From the NCBI GenBank assembly GCA_001414485.1, contig LLEY01000040.1, positions 62,001 through 126,000 of the forward strand: a stretch of DNA of 64,000 nt, in the 5' to 3' direction. A program made the translations under genes and the position numbers. The notes under the pieces are model-generated. The model had not been told where the DNA came from and made no database searches. It saw nothing but the letters and a program-made list of their open reading frames with translations. Of the stretch, positions 1 to 13,800 are shown one piece after another. The stretch's first letter is position 1. Each line of letters opens with the position of its first letter. Source of the DNA: Calycina herbarum. Lineage: Eukaryota > Ascomycota > Leotiomycetes > Helotiales > Pezizellaceae.

Positions 1-876
1 TTATTCTTAATTTAGTAATTAAAAGCTTTATACTCTAGACAGATATTAGTATCTTAGTAGACTAGTTACTAAAGATATTCTACTCTCTACTTATATTATT
101 ATTATTATTATTCTTACGCTACGTAGACCGTAGACTAAGCTCTAAAAGCAAGTAGTATATCTTCTATTATAGTTTATAAAGCCTTTTAGCTCGTTCTTCG
201 TCGGTTCTCGAGCTTTCTCTTAAGTATAAGACACTTCTTTTCAGGTTCTACTACTATCTATTTAGAGCTCGTCTCTCTAACTTAGTAATATAAAAGATAG
301 TAGGTTAAAGTACTTAACCGCTAAAGCGTATATTAGTAGTATAAAGGCTATAGGTATACCTACCGTCTCTAGCGCTTCTTAAGCGTATTCTTAAAACTAC
401 CTAGGCCTAGGTCTTACTTTTTAGCACGTCTTAGCTACCTTCTCCTCTTTCTCTCTCTCTCTTATCTTCTTCTTATTCTTCTCTCTGTCTTCCTCTAGTA
501 ATTCTAGCGTAAGTCTATACTTCTAGAGTCTTCCTAGTCTAAGTAGCTAAGCAGTAATCCTCGGCGCTAGCTTCCTATTCGCCAGCGCCTCTCTTAGCTC
601 TCTAAGGTCTCCGATCCGCTTTCTAAGAGCTCTTATAAGCGCTTCTCTTTCCTATAAAATCTTATAGTAAAACAGTATAAGATACTCTACTATCTCTCTA
701 CTACCTACGTATATATACTATAGTATAAGCTAGTCTAGTACTCTTCTTAAGAAGAGAAAGGTATTAAGCTCTATTACTCTCGTTTATACTTATATAAGTA
801 GCGAGCTCTTCGCTTTAGTAAGCCTCTTATAAACCTTCTATAGCTTCTAATCGTCGAGGTCTGCTTTATCTAATAC
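1..876 (-). mobile_element. LINE (Tad-like) relic, C-terminal end
   Basis: Read on the minus strand from about 870 downward, the sequence gives a degenerate frame resembling the C-terminus of fungal Tad-type LINE reverse transcriptases: a segment like LTKAKSSLLI followed by T-R-V-I-E-L-N-T-F-L, then a decayed Cys/His cluster and an Arg/Glu-rich tail. The family typically ends with a conserved SSLLVQ-RTG-IG-FL block and a CCHC-like finger. Multiple TAA/TAG codons interrupt it. It is broken at 876/877 by an LTR element, and the upstream part should continue at 3473-4007. The family call rests on motif resemblance only. Confidence 0.55.
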
Positions 877-1165
877 TATAATAATACGAAACAGATACTA
901 CTATAAAAGAGGTATATAGAAGTACGTTTAATAGAATAATATATCTAAATACTAGGCTCTAATACGAAGGAAAAGACTAAATTAGTTCTTTCCAGCTACG
1001 AGTATAAGAGTATCTATATATAAGAGAGCTAGATAATAATAAAAGTCTATACCGATCCGGCTCTAATAATCTCGAAACTAAAACTATACTATAATTCTAT
1101 TCTATACCCTCGATATATATTATATTCTCTTAGTAATCGGTACTTTATAATAGCTAGCTATTATA
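877..1165. repeat. Left LTR of the 877-3472 element
   Basis: This 289-bp repeat is matched over its full length by 3184-3472. Differences are mostly C/T and G/A transitions, as expected from RIP. Confidence 0.87.
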
Positions 1166-3183
1166 TCTCTCTCTCTTGAAAAAGACTCGTCCTCGAGTCT
1201 TTATATTATTAGAGTAGTATTAGTAGTAGAAGAATTATTATATATATTATTTAGAATATAGTTTATTAAGCGAGGTGTTTAGCGAAAGATAGGATACGAG
1301 TCGTAGCCGGCCTTGTTCGTAGATATTATCTATATCGAGTATTTTCTACTAAAAGTAAAGTATTCGCTAAAAGAGTATATAGTCTAATCTCTCGATTATC
1401 TATATCGGAGAGGATTTAGACAGGAGTTAGAGACGGAAAAGTCGGAATTTAGAAGTCGATATCGTAGAAGACAGTGATAACTTAGCTAAGAGGTCACTTA
1501 CTAGCGTACTTCTTCGATTCGTAACTAATTCGTATCCGATTCAAATTAGACTTCTAGAATCCGACTAGAAGGTAAAAGAAAGTAAGAAGTCGAAGAGGTA
1601 TTAGCTAGTTAAATATTATTACTAATAATTATTATCTAAGATTAGGTTATTTAATATCTCGTTTTCTTACCGATTTAGAGTACTTTATAAGAACTTGGTT
1701 TTATCTTCTTTTTAAACAGTAGAAAAGAATTCGTATTTAAGTAGTAGAAGGTTTAGTATTATACTAGATAAGAATTAAAAAGTAGTCTTTTTAACCGAAG
1801 TAGTTATACCGACTAGCTTAGTTATATTAGCTATATATAACTTAGCGTTTCAGCGTCTTTCCTTATCTAGAGCTAGAAGATCTACTACTATTTTAACGAA
1901 GTTATAATTCCAACGTCTTTTAAGTAGAGCTGCTAAGTATTAGAGCTGTAGTATAATCTTCTTCTATATATAGAAGAACTATTCTAACTCTAGTATTTCT
2001 CCGAGTATAGCTATATATATAAAGTAACTTCTAAAGTCGGTAAACGTTTCTTTATCTTTAGTATTATCTATCTACAAAGCCTAGAAAGCGTTTAAAGCAT
2101 TCTCTGTTTCGTACTTAGTTAAAAAGTATAAATCTAAAAGTTTAATTATCTCTTAATAATCTTAGAAAGTATAACTCGACTTAGACTAGTATCTAGGCTT
2201 AAGGTAGTTTCTAGTATAGCTAGTAGTTGTTTCTTAGATAAGAACCTTTCGAGTTAGTATATTATTATAATAATCGGCGTTTACTAGAAGTCTATTATAT
2301 ACTAATATCTTCTATTATTAGTAGATAGATAAGATATCGTTATTTAAGAGTTTAATCCTTTTTATAATCTTGCTTTTAGCAGGTCGGAGAGGATTCGAGG
2401 TGCCTTCGAAGGCTAAGAGAGTAGTTTGCCGCCGAGGGAAGATATTAGAGGTAGTAGTATCTCTTAAGCGAAAAGGGTCTCGCGTAGTACTTAGAAGCGA
2501 AAGAGGCTTAGAATCGATTCGAGGTAGGTTTGTAGAGGTAAGTTAGAGTTTGCTTATTATTAATTCTAACTATATAAACCGATCGTTGTTATCTTAAAGT
2601 TTTTCTTCTAAGCTTTATACTATACCTCGTATCTCGTCTATATTAGAAAAGTCTCGGTTATCTTTAAGGTTTTAAGTAGGTTGCTTTCCTTTCTAGAACC
2701 TTTTGTTTTTAGATATACGAGTACGGTTCGTAGACCTTTTAGAGAGAGGCCTACTAGTTTCTCTAGTAGGTTACTTAACGCTCTTAAGCAGAGCTTTAGA
2801 ATTCGATATATTATATATCGATTCGAAAAAAAGAGAGGTTTAGATATAGATTCGAGAGCCTTCTAGGTAATTATATATCGTCGACTATTTATATCTTATA
2901 TAGTAATCTCTATATAGAGAGAGTTATTAGAAGTCTTAGAAGTACTTAGTATAGTCTACTCTACTCGACGTAAGAATCGCCTACGATTTTACTAGCTAAC
3001 TATTTAGATACTAAACCCCGGTGTTACTAGATATCTAGATAGTCTTTAATTACCTAGCTATTTAAGTTTATTAATATACTAATCCGAATCTAGGCCGAGT
3101 TAAATTCGAAGCAGGTACGTCGTCGCGCTCGAGTAAGATATTATAACAGGCTGTCTCTAGTGAAGTCGAATTTAGTCTTTTAA

Positions 3184-3472
3184 TATAATAGCACGAAATA
3201 GATACTACTATAAAAGAGGTATATAGAAGTACGTTCGATAGAATAACATATCTAAATACTAGGCTCTAATACGAAGAAAAAGACTAAATTAGTTCTTTCT
3301 AGCTACGAGTATAAGAGTATCTATATATAAGAGAGCTAGATAATAATAAAAGTCTATACTAATCCGGCTCTAATAATCCCGAAACTAAAACTATACTATA
3401 ATCCTATTCCGTGCCCTCGGTACGTATTATATCCTCTTAGTAATCGGTACTTTATAATAGCTAGCTATTATA
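3184..3472. repeat. Right LTR of the 877-3472 element
   Basis: This is the direct copy of 877-1165, with equal length and the same ends. It retains more C and G (for example CCCTCGG against CCCTCGA) than the left copy. Confidence 0.87.
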
Positions 3473-4007
3473 AACACTTCTATATATTATATAGAGTTCT
3501 TCTCTTAGATTCTCTTTCTCTAAGCTTCTCGGCGCTTTCTCTATTCTTCGAGTATAGCGCTATACTCGAATCTCTCTCTCTATTCTCTACTTTCCTTTCT
3601 ACTTCTATCTTACTCTCTAAGAGTATAGTATCGCCTTTCCTGTCTTTAATAGCCTTTCTCTTCTTCTTCTTAGCTACGTAGCTATATACTTATAAGTGTT
3701 TTAGATTAGCTTTCCTAGTTTAGACGCTTAGAACTTTCTTTCGAATATAGCTACTCTTAGGTTAAGATATAGATTAATTAGTATATAGTTAGTCTCTATC
3801 TTAAGACTCTATACTAGAGTAGCCTTATATACTTCTATTACTACTTATAGGTACTTTAATTATTATATAAGAAAGCTTCTTACTATCTCTTTATAAGAGT
3901 TTTTAATTTAGTAAATAAGCTCGCTTCTAAGTAGCTCGCTAAGCGAGATTACGAATATCGTAGATATATTCTTCTATAGATATATAAATAGTTAAGAAAG
4001 AGCTTCT
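3473..4007 (-). mobile_element. Presumed continuation of the LINE relic
   Basis: This segment lies between the right end of the 2.6 kb LTR element and the left end of the next one, so by insertion logic it is the upstream part of the minus-strand relic at 1-876. On the minus strand it gives a Lys/Arg/Glu-rich degenerate frame with several stops that joins the LINE frame across the target duplication. I cannot identify a domain in it. The last five bases, CTTCT (4003-4007), are the target duplication of the chromovirus that follows. Confidence 0.4.
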
Positions 4008-4190
4008 TATAACAGTCCTAGTCACATACGACTGGATCACGTGCCGAGGTTCTACCGAAGTCTCGCTTAGTGTATATAAATAGAGACAGAGCGTACTAAC
4101 TCTCCTCTTCTCTCTTTAGTTTAGTTTTCTTCGAATATAGATACTATTCTATAAGCATCTCTTTTAGTATATTTATAGAGGGCTGTTATA
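4008..4190 (+). repeat. 5' LTR of chromovirus A
   Basis: This 183-bp LTR begins TATAACAG (ancestrally TGTGACAG, as kept in the 3' copy) and ends GGCTGTTATA. It contains TATATAAATAG (about 4073), a likely core promoter, and a CACGTG hexamer at 4038-4043. Confidence 0.92.
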
Positions 4191-7100
4191 CTAAAACTAA
4201 ACTTACACTCTCGCCTAGGAAGGCATACGAATATCCTAAAACTAACGAACGAAAACATATATATTCACCTTATAGCAAATCCCTTCGTACGCGGTAGTAA
4301 GTTACGACGCTCCTCCCTTAGCCAGCTCGATAAGTAATCAGACGAAGAGCCTCTACCTTTACCTTTACCTTTACTACCTACTATTAATACTAGCTCTCGA
4401 AAGACTAAGACCTCTTCCTAAGCTATAGTACTACTACCTCTACCTACTAGCAAGGCTACTACTAGCTCTTCTGTAGCAGCAAAGTCTAAGTTACCTCCTC
4501 CTCTTATAGTCGACGATGTCTTATTACAAATCCTTCAGACGATAACCACTCTTATAGATAAGGTCTACTACCTTAAAGTTAATACTAAATCTACCTCTTA
4601 AGCAGCAGAAATACACGTACGCCGTAAATACACCTCTATAGAGCTTAAAGCTAAAAAGGTTACCTAATCTACTCTTACTACCTAGTCTTCTAAGAAGACT
4701 AGTAAAGTAGAGAATCTACGTACGTTTATAATAGAAGACGACTAGATTATATACAATACTTAGGAGACTGAAATTATAGCAAAGCTATATATTAATACCG
4801 ACTACTTCGAATCTAAGAAGGCAAAGATAAATCTAGTATATCGCGCCACTGCTAGCTAAGCACGTGATTATATTCACCTAAAATATAAGTTCGATATTAA
4901 CAACTGATTCACTACTTATAACGAGATGCTAGCTTACCTCTATAATATTATAGTTAGTCCGTACGTTTGTAACAAGGCCTATAAGAAGTACTAAGAGCTA
5001 CGAATAGCTCGAGAGACGTTCTACGAGTTTCGAGCAAAGTTCTAGAAGCTGGCAGATAAGTCTAGAGCTCTAAAGTAAGACAGAATTAACAACCTTTTTA
5101 ATAAGTTAACTATCAACCTCTGACAAGCCTTCACAGTTGTTAGACTTTAAGCTAAGAGAGATATAGACCTCTTTTACACTCTTGCTAGTAGCGTCGACAA
5201 CGACCTACGAGACATTATAGAAGAAAAGGCTAGAAAGCGTATAAGCAAGTATCTACCTACTACAGCTACAAATACAGCTATAGCTACACGTTCTCTAGAA
5301 ATTCCTACTCGCGTAGCTGGTATTCACCTCTCTACTAACATGTGTTATAACTATAGAGAAGTCGGCTATTATATCAAGTCCTACCTATAGCTAAGAGTCT
5401 ATAAGAAGGTAGACTTAAGCGAGCTAGAGAAAGAAGAAGAAGCTAGATCTAAGTCAGGAAACGAATACATCTAAAAGAAGACTCTACCTTAGGTAAATAT
5501 AGGATTAATCTTTCTAAGATTAATCTACGGTTATTAGTTAGTAGAAAAGCGTTTACTTTACCTAATATAATAATAATTAATAGATATAGTATATAAACCA
5601 CTACTCTTAGTAACCTAGGAGTAAATATATTCTCTTTTATAGACGTCTAATTCAGCTACGACTTAGCGAAGTTCTATAACCTTAAAACAAAAAGACTTCC
5701 TATACCTATAAAGATTCGTAGATATAACAGAGAGATTAGCAGAGAAGCTACTTACTACCTCCTCTCTAATTACGTATTAGATAGCTATAAATTCTTTAAT
5801 ATACCCTTTATTCTACTAGACCTAGGATTATACAACGTCATCCTTAGCCGAAAATTCTTTAAATACTTTTATATTAATATCGACGTAACTTATCGAAAGT
5901 TACTCTAGCTAGAGGAACTCAAGTCTCACTTCTCTGCTTAGCAGCCTACCCCTCTCTTATACGAAGCTATTCGTTCTAAAGACCCTACGCTCTTTTACCA
6001 GAATCAGACAGACGCTTGTAACCTTATAATAGAAACAGACGAATTACAGAGACAGAATAGCCGATTTATTCTAGAACTCTATATAATAGAACATCTAGAA
6101 TACGTACCTACGATCTGCGAAAGCAACTACTAGTCTTCTATATAAGCATAATACCAGATTATAAAACAGGAACTTAAGAGATTACCTAAGAAAGTACTTA
6201 CCCTAGTCTATTAACAAAAGCCCTTTCTAAAGTAAGAACCTTCTATAATAATCAACATCTCTACTATATCCGCGGTAGGAATATACTACTATTTACTTTA
6301 GAAAGATAGTAAGATATTTACTACTAGCTTATACGAGATTAATAGTATTATAGCTAAACGAGAAGAGGATCGTATAGTAACACTAGAGGTTCTAGAGAAG
6401 TACGTAAATTTTATAGACGTATTCTTAAAAGAAGCTTTAGATACTCTACTATCTTACTAATATTACAACTATAAAATACAGCTAGAAGGAACAGATACTC
6501 TTAGATATTCCCTACTATATAAGATATCAACTAAAGAGCTACTTACTACAAAGGAATACATCTTAAACAACTTTTATAAGGGATTTATAAAGTATAGCTA
6601 GTCCTCTTTTACTACTCTAGTACTATTTATTAAGAAGGTAGACGGAAGATTACGCTTTTATATCGACTTCTAGAAGCTTAACAACCTTACTTAAAAAGAC
6701 CGCTATCTACTTCCTCTTATTAATAAAACGCTAGCCTATATTAGCTAAGCTTATATCTTTATAAAACTCGATATCTATTAAGCTTTCTATCGTATACGAA
6801 TAGATCCTAATTCTAAAGAACTAACTACTTTCTATACACGTTATAGAATATATAAGTATAAGGTTCTACTCTTTAGACTTACGAATAGACTATCTACGTA
6901 CTAGTAGTATATAAACGACGTACTTTTTAACTATTTAGACGATTTCTGCTCTACTTACTTAGACGACATCCTTATCTATTCTTTAAATATATTAGAGTAT
7001 AAGAAACATATACGAAAAGTCCTCTAGTAACTATAAGATACTAGCTTATAAGTAGATATTAAGAAATACGAATTTAATATCGAGAAGATAAAATACCTTA

Positions 7101-9503
7101 GCTTTATTATTAAGACTAATAGTATTAAAGTAGATCTAGAAAAAGTTATAGTAGTCTAGAATTAGTAAGCACCAGATATAGTAAAAGGCGTCTAGAGCTT
7201 CCTAGGCTTTTATAACTTTTACTAGAGGTTTATACAGAATTACAGAATTATTATAAAACTACTTACACGTCTTACAAAGGATAACGTACTCTTTAACTTC
7301 GACAAAAGCTGCTAGGACGCTTTTAAGAAGCTAAAAGAATGTCTTATAACAGCACCAGTCCTTTACTACTACTCTCTAAAGCTTCTTACGATAATCGAGA
7401 TAGATGTCTTAGACGGGATAATCGCTAGGATACTATAATAATAGTAAGCAGACGGCGAATAGTACCTAGTAGCTTACTTTAGTAAGGTCATGTCCTTAGC
7501 TGAGTATAATTACGAGATTTATAATAAAGAGATACTTATAATCGTACGCTCGCTTACGGAATAGAGACTAGAATTATAAAGCACGTATAAGAAAGTTCGT
7601 ATTTATACTAACTATAAAGCACTCGAGTACTTTATAACGATAAAGCAGCTTACTACACGTTAAGCTAGATAGGCTAAAGCTTTAGCTAAATACTACTTTA
7701 TAGTAATATACTATTCTAGAAAAGAGAATAGAAAGGCAGACACTTTAACACGAAAAACAGACGAGTTACAGACTTAGAAGGAGCTAAAAGAACAATACCA
7801 GACCCGTACACTCTTGACGAAAGAACAAGTTAATATAGAAACACTTAAAGACCTCGGGGTCGAAATAAACTCTATTACGCTAGCTCTAGTCGACGACGAC
7901 CACTTCCAGGAGTCTCTTACGCTCTCTAAACGAATCTATAAAGCAAATAAGGATACTAAGACACTTTAAGCTTTATGATTATAGGCTGAGAACGACGAAG
8001 ACTCTCCGTACGTCTTAGAGGAAGACCTACTACTTTATTAAGGCTGCTTAATAGTACTAGATATCGATACTTTATAAACAGACCTAATCTGTGAAGTATA
8101 CGACCAAGTACTACTAGCCTACCCTAGACGAGATAAGACCTACTAGATCCTTCGCTTAAGATATATCTAGTGAAATATAAAGTCTAATATTACGTAATAC
8201 GTACGTAACTGTTACGAATGTTAAAGAGCGGATATACTAAGAGATAAGACCCCTGGTTATCTATACCTACTTCTAGTTCTATTACGTATATAGTAATATA
8301 TAGTAATAGACTTTAAATCCTTCTTAGCTAATAAGTATAGCTTTAATAACGTATTCGTAGTTATTAACCGATTATCTAAATAATCTATCTCTATCCCGTA
8401 CTAAAAGGAAGTGACGGCTAAGCAGATAGCTAGGCTATACTTATAGTATATATTACGATATTACGGAATCCTAGAGAGTATTATCTCTAACAGAGGCCCT
8501 TAGTTTATCTCTGCCTTCTAGTGAGAATTTACGCGAATCCTCAGCGTCTAGCTTCGACTTTCGACTGTAAATTACACCTAGATAGATAGATAAACCGAAA
8601 TTATAAACTAGTACCTAGATTAGCGCTTATAGCTGTACGTAAATTACTACTAGAATAATTGGTTAGAGCTACTTCTAATAATAGACCACGCTTAGCTTAT
8701 ACTATCTTATAGTACTATTAGAATGTCCCTGTTCGAATTATAAAAGAGCTACTTACTAAGAACGTCTTTTAACTAGTATATACCTGAACCCTCGACTATA
8801 TAAGAGAGGCTATTATAAGAAGAAGCTATAACAGTTATAAAGACTCTTTAAGAAGTACTAGACGTCGGCTAAGCGAATATAGTAAAAGCTTAAGAAAAGA
8901 AAGAACGGGACGTAAATAGACATAGATAAGAAGTAGACTTTAGAGTTAGCGATATAGTTTTTGTTACTATAAAGGACTAGAATACGTAAAGACCTAGCTA
9001 GAAGTTAGACTACTAGATAGCTAGACCTTTTAAGATCCTTAAGAAAGTTAGCTCTGCTTTTAGACTCTAGTTACTATCCTCTATTAGAGTCTATTCTATC
9101 TTTGTACTAGAGAAGTTATATAAAGCTTTAGACGATCCTCTGCCTAGATAAGTAAGTGCGCTACCTCTACTGATTATCGTTGACAAAGAAGAAGAATAGG
9201 AGGTTGAAGAAGTACTTATAAGTAAGACGCGATAGAAGTCTCTTTACTACCGATTAAAGTAGAAGGGCTATAACGAGGACCTTAACTAGTACCTAGCTTG
9301 CTACGTAGCCTACTTACTATATATGTTAAAGGAATTCTATTTAGCGAATCTAACAGCTGACGGGCCTCTAAAGGCTCTTCCTTTGTAGCTAGAGGCGTAC
9401 GAGGTAGGAAGAGACAATTACAGCGAATTAGAGAGTAACGACTCTATAGCTACGGAAGACAAAGCGGCTTGGTTAGAGAGGGCCCGGTTAAAGGAGGGGG
9501 TGG

Positions 9504-9667
9504 TGTGACAGTCCCAGTTACATACGACTGGATCACGTGCCGAGGTTCTACCGAAGTCTCGCTTAGTATATATAAATAGAGACAGAGCGTACCAACTCTC
9601 CTCTTCTCTCTTTAGTTTAGTTTTCTTCGAATACAGGTACTATTCTATAAGTATCTCTTTTAGTATA
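9504..9667 (+). repeat. 3' LTR of chromovirus A, first 164 bp
   Basis: This matches the first 164 bp of 4008-4190 and is less mutated (TGTGACAGTCCC kept). It breaks off at 9667, where element B inserted. The remaining 19 bp resume at 16932-16950 after the duplicated target GTGTA (16927-16931, matching GTATA at 9663-9667). Confidence 0.92.
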
Positions 9668-10079
9668 TATAACGAAACTTAAACGAACTAAACAAAGATG
9701 ACTAAGTCTCGAAGGTTGGTATACGGATAAGAAGTATAGATACGCCGGGTTGTTTACTTAGAAGTGAACTCGTTACTTATATCAAAGATGTTAAATAAGA
9801 TAATAAGATTAATAACTAAAGTTAAGTACGAAGCTTCTATCTAATAGTAGACGTGCTAGTCTTATATAGAACTATAGTCCTCCGTTCTAATCGCTCTAGT
9901 CGACAGGCGACTTAAGCGACTTAGGCGACTAGGTCACGTGATGTCCTTTACTAAAAGAAATCCATAGATTACTTAGCTAGTCTAATGATCCTTCTTCTAT
10001 AAGAGTTTCTAATAGTGCTTAACCTGTTAGAGCGCTGCCTAGTCTTTACTTATTATATACTTATATGTGATTTATAATA
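9668..10079 (-). repeat. LTR of B1 (left on the plus strand, 3' LTR)
   Basis: This starts TATAACGAAAC (TGTAACGAAAC in the least mutated family copy at 30926) and ends TTTATAATA. It carries CACGTG at 9935-9940. It lacks a 22-bp unit present in the right LTR. Confidence 0.9.
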
Positions 10080-10800
10080 CTATCCTCTTCTTAGCCTAGT
10101 ATATCTCTATACTTAAGTATAATCTAAGAAATACTATTAGAAGGCTAGCGGCCTTCTCTTACTATAATGTTTTTAATAATACTATTTATAAAAGATAAAC
10201 TAAAATAAAATTATATTAATAACGCTCTTTATATTAATCGAGTAGGATCTAAAATATCCTCTTATACTTACTATCTTACCTTTATATTTAGTCGTCGATG
10301 TATATCTATTATTAGAGGTAAGAAATGTTCTAAGTATATTAGAAAGAGTAAAACTTATAATATTAAGGAGTAAAATCGAATACTCTTAACTTTTAAGTAG
10401 GAATCTCTTAATATGTAGAAACGTCGTCTATAGGTTAAGAAAGAGACAGTCTATTAGGCCTAAGAAAAGGCCTTTTAGGCCTAGTAGGAAGCAATGTTAA
10501 AGGTCCTCTATCTTCAAGCGTAGTAACGTCTTCTCAACGAGCGAGAATAACAAATGCTTCGTTATAGACTTAGCACCCTTTAAGAGCTAGATAAGGCTAA
10601 GAAGAAGGAGGAAAAAGAAAAAGAGAAGAAGGAAAGGAGAGAGGAGGCTGCTAGGCTAGCCGCCTACTCTACCTCTACTACTTCTAACCCTGCTTTTAAC
10701 CTAGGTCTTAATCCTAGTTTCTTCGAGGTTTTCTCTATTAATTACCTAATATAGGTAATCTTAGGTTTTAATAGTAGAAGTTCTAAAGTTCCTTTAAGTA
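10080..10800 (+). pseudogene. Antisense accessory ORF relic in chromovirus B1
   Basis: This is the counterpart of the B3 accessory frame, read on the plus strand because B1 is inverted. Visible parts are a Cys-containing segment near 10330, a Gln/Leu-rich helix, a K/E coiled coil (KAKKKEEKEKEKKERREE) near 10600, and a C-terminus like SNPAFNLGLNPSFFEVF near 10690-10735. The latter aligns with SNPALALGLNLAFLKSF of B3. Stops are frequent. Confidence 0.6.
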
Positions 10801-13800
10801 CTAGTTAATGTTTTTTCTAGGTTCTTAAGTATTTTTAAAATATAGGTAATCTAACTATTTAATTAAATACTTAATCTTACCTCTAATAATCTTATAGTTA
10901 AGAATCCTTTTAACTTTATATTTAGTATTTAGATTAACTAGTTGAATTTCTATAAATAGAGCTAGTAGTACTCCTAGTAGTACTAGTTTAAGTAGGGATA
11001 TATAAAATACTAGATAGATATTTATTATCCTTAGTAGTACTAATTTATAATTTAAAAGTCCTTTAACTTATTTAATTTTAAATAGTCTAAGTTTTTTATA
11101 ATCTAGTTTATTACTTAGTCTTTTTATATTAATGTTTTTTTATACTAAGTAGGCTTTATCTCTCTCTTTTAGTATTAACTCCTAACTACGTTATTTATTA
11201 TAGTAGTATATATTTCTTTCTATAATAAACTATAAATCTTCTATAAGTTCCTTATATATCTCTTTAATTTTTAAGACCTAAATATAAGTAAGCTAGTTAT
11301 TAATAGTTGTAGATAGTAGTTCTTAATATACTAATAATTTATATCTAAAGTTAGTATAAAATAGTATAATAAGTATTATTTCTATTACTAAACTATTATA
11401 AGTAAACTATACTAAGAGTAGTAGTTCTACCTAGTTATTTTACTAGTAGTTTATATAATAACAAAGGTATATTTCTACTACTTAGTTTATATATTTATTT
11501 CCTCTATTTATTTAAGAGTAAAAAGCTATAAAAAGCTTTTTCTTTACATCTAATCGTTTTATAAGAGTAATTTAAAATTTTAAGATAAAGAGTTTATCTC
11601 TATTTAAGAGTATTTCTTTAAATAGTCTATATCTTAAGACTACTTCTCTAAGGAATATAAATACTAATTCCTTAGCTATACTTAACTCTATATATACTAC
11701 TAAAATTATATATTTCATAAGTCGTTTTATAATAACTAGGATTAAGTTATACTTAACTCTTATTATTAGATCTTTAGATTTTAATAGTTTAATAATAAAA
11801 TCTATAGATATTAATTTCTAAGGTATTTATAGTATTAGAGTAGTGTTTATCTATCTATAAGGAGTATAGTAGGAAACCTTATTCCTAGTATAAGTATTAT
11901 ATTCTACTATTACTTTCTTAACTATTGTAGATAACTGATTAATATAGTAGTATTATCTTATTCTTTAGAGAGTTCTATAAATTCCTTAGTAGCTGTAAGT
12001 AGGTATAGTATAGTATTCTTATATAAATTCCTTTATATATAAGCTAAAGACTTATAATTTCCCTTTTATATACTAGTTATAACTTTTATATATATTCTAA
12101 ATTTTATCTATCTAAATATTATTTATTACTATAATTTTATATATAGTAGGTACTAAGTCTCTATTCTTAAGAGTTTTTAAGATTATAATCTTCTTATAAT
12201 CTTTATTTCTCTTATATCTAGGTTTTTAGCTAAGAGTATTAGCTCGAGTATTTAACATTCCTTTTATATATTAAATAATAATATTAAATCCTTCTAATAT
12301 CTCTAACTATCTAGCTAATTATCTAGTTATAAGTTCCTTAGTTATTATAAATATCTTAAGATTCTTATAGTCAGATAAGACTATAACTAGGTATTTTACG
12401 AGTTATAAATAAATTCTCTAGTATTCTAAAGCTAATACTGTAGTAAGTAACTCTTTATTAAATATACTATAGTTTTATTATACTAAGTTAAATGTTTTAA
12501 AATAATATATAATCAGTATAAGTTTTCCCTTTTTATTTAGTTATAAGTAAATTATACCTACTAATATATCTAAAGCGTCTATTTTAATTATACTTAGTTT
12601 TTCTATATTAAAGTTATATAGAATAGGTTTTTTTATAAACCTTGCTTTAATCTTTTAAAAAGCGTTCTTAGTTTATTTATTTTAAATAAATTTAATAGCT
12701 TTCTTAACTAGTATTATTATTAGTTTAGTAATCTTTATATAGTTTTATATAAATAGATAGTAAAAGTTTATAAATCTAAGAAAAGACTATATATCTTTTA
12801 TATTCTCTAGTAACTTCTAGTTTAAGATGTCTTAGATCTTTACTAGATCTATTTCTATTTTCTCTAAGCTAAATACCTATCTTAAGAAAAGTGTCTAAGT
12901 TACTTTAAACTTATATTTTAAGAGTTTTAACTAAGAGTTTACTTTTATAAGTTGTTATAAAACTTCTTTAATATATCTCTTATATTCTTCTTCTTTTTCT
13001 AAGAAGATTAGGATATTATCTAGGTAATAGATTACTATTACTCTTAGAAGATCTCCTAAAATGTTATTATTTTATTTCTAATATATAGCTAGTATATTAT
13101 AAAGTTTAAATAATATAACTATATATTTATAAAGGCCTAATAGTAAGGTAAATACTATCTTCTATTCGTCTCCGGTTTTTATTTATATAAGTCTATAAGT
13201 GTTTTATTAATCTAATTTCGTAAATCGTACTACCTTATCTAACTTATCTTATAAGTATTAGCTAGGTAGTAGTAGATAAGCGTCCTTAACTATAGTATAA
13301 TTTACTTCCTAATAATTAATATATACTCTTCTATCTAGGTCGTCTTTCTTCTTAATAATAAGTATATTTAAGGTAATTAGTAACTTAGATCTTTTAATAT
13401 ATCCCTTTTTAATACCTTCTTTTATATAACTCTCTATTCTCTATAGGCTTTCTAGTTATATAACTAAAGCTTCTACTTTAAGAGGTAATAACCCTCTTTT
13501 AATTCAATCTTATAATCCTATAAGCAATGTTCTAGTAAAGCTTATAAGTCTTCTAGGTTTTTAAACAAAGCTCTAAATTCTCTATACTATATAGGTATTT
13601 CGTTATTAGCTTTCTTACTAACCTATGAAGAACCCTAGACAAGGTGTCTTAGTGCTTTAGAAGAGGTAGTACTAACCTTGTTCTAGCTTTAAAGTTATAA
13701 ACGCGAACTCTTATATTTATATTAACTAAAAGTTATCTTCTTAGCTTTCTAGTCGATTTCTAGATTATATTTCTAAATCTATAGTATACTAAGTATTACT

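Larger units (their letters stand above)
877..3472 (-). mobile_element. 2.6 kb LTR retrotransposon, probably non-autonomous
   Basis: Two 289-bp direct repeats (877-1165 and 3184-3472) bound 2.0 kb of internal sequence. The flanks are AATAC (872-876) and AACAC (3473-3477), a 5-bp target duplication differing by one RIP-type C-to-T change. Each LTR ends in the near-palindrome TATAATAGCTAGCTATTATA. A run that is purine-rich on the minus strand (about 1166-1176) lies next to the left LTR, suggesting minus orientation. I find no gag-pol motifs in the interior, so it looks like a TRIM/LARD-type non-autonomous element, or one decayed past recognition. A 61-codon open frame at 2681-2866 resembles nothing I know and is probably chance. 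Confidence 0.85.

Noticed and set aside
2681..2866. 61-codon frame inside the 2.6 kb LTR element
   Set aside because: It has no resemblance to gag or pol and a length expected by chance.
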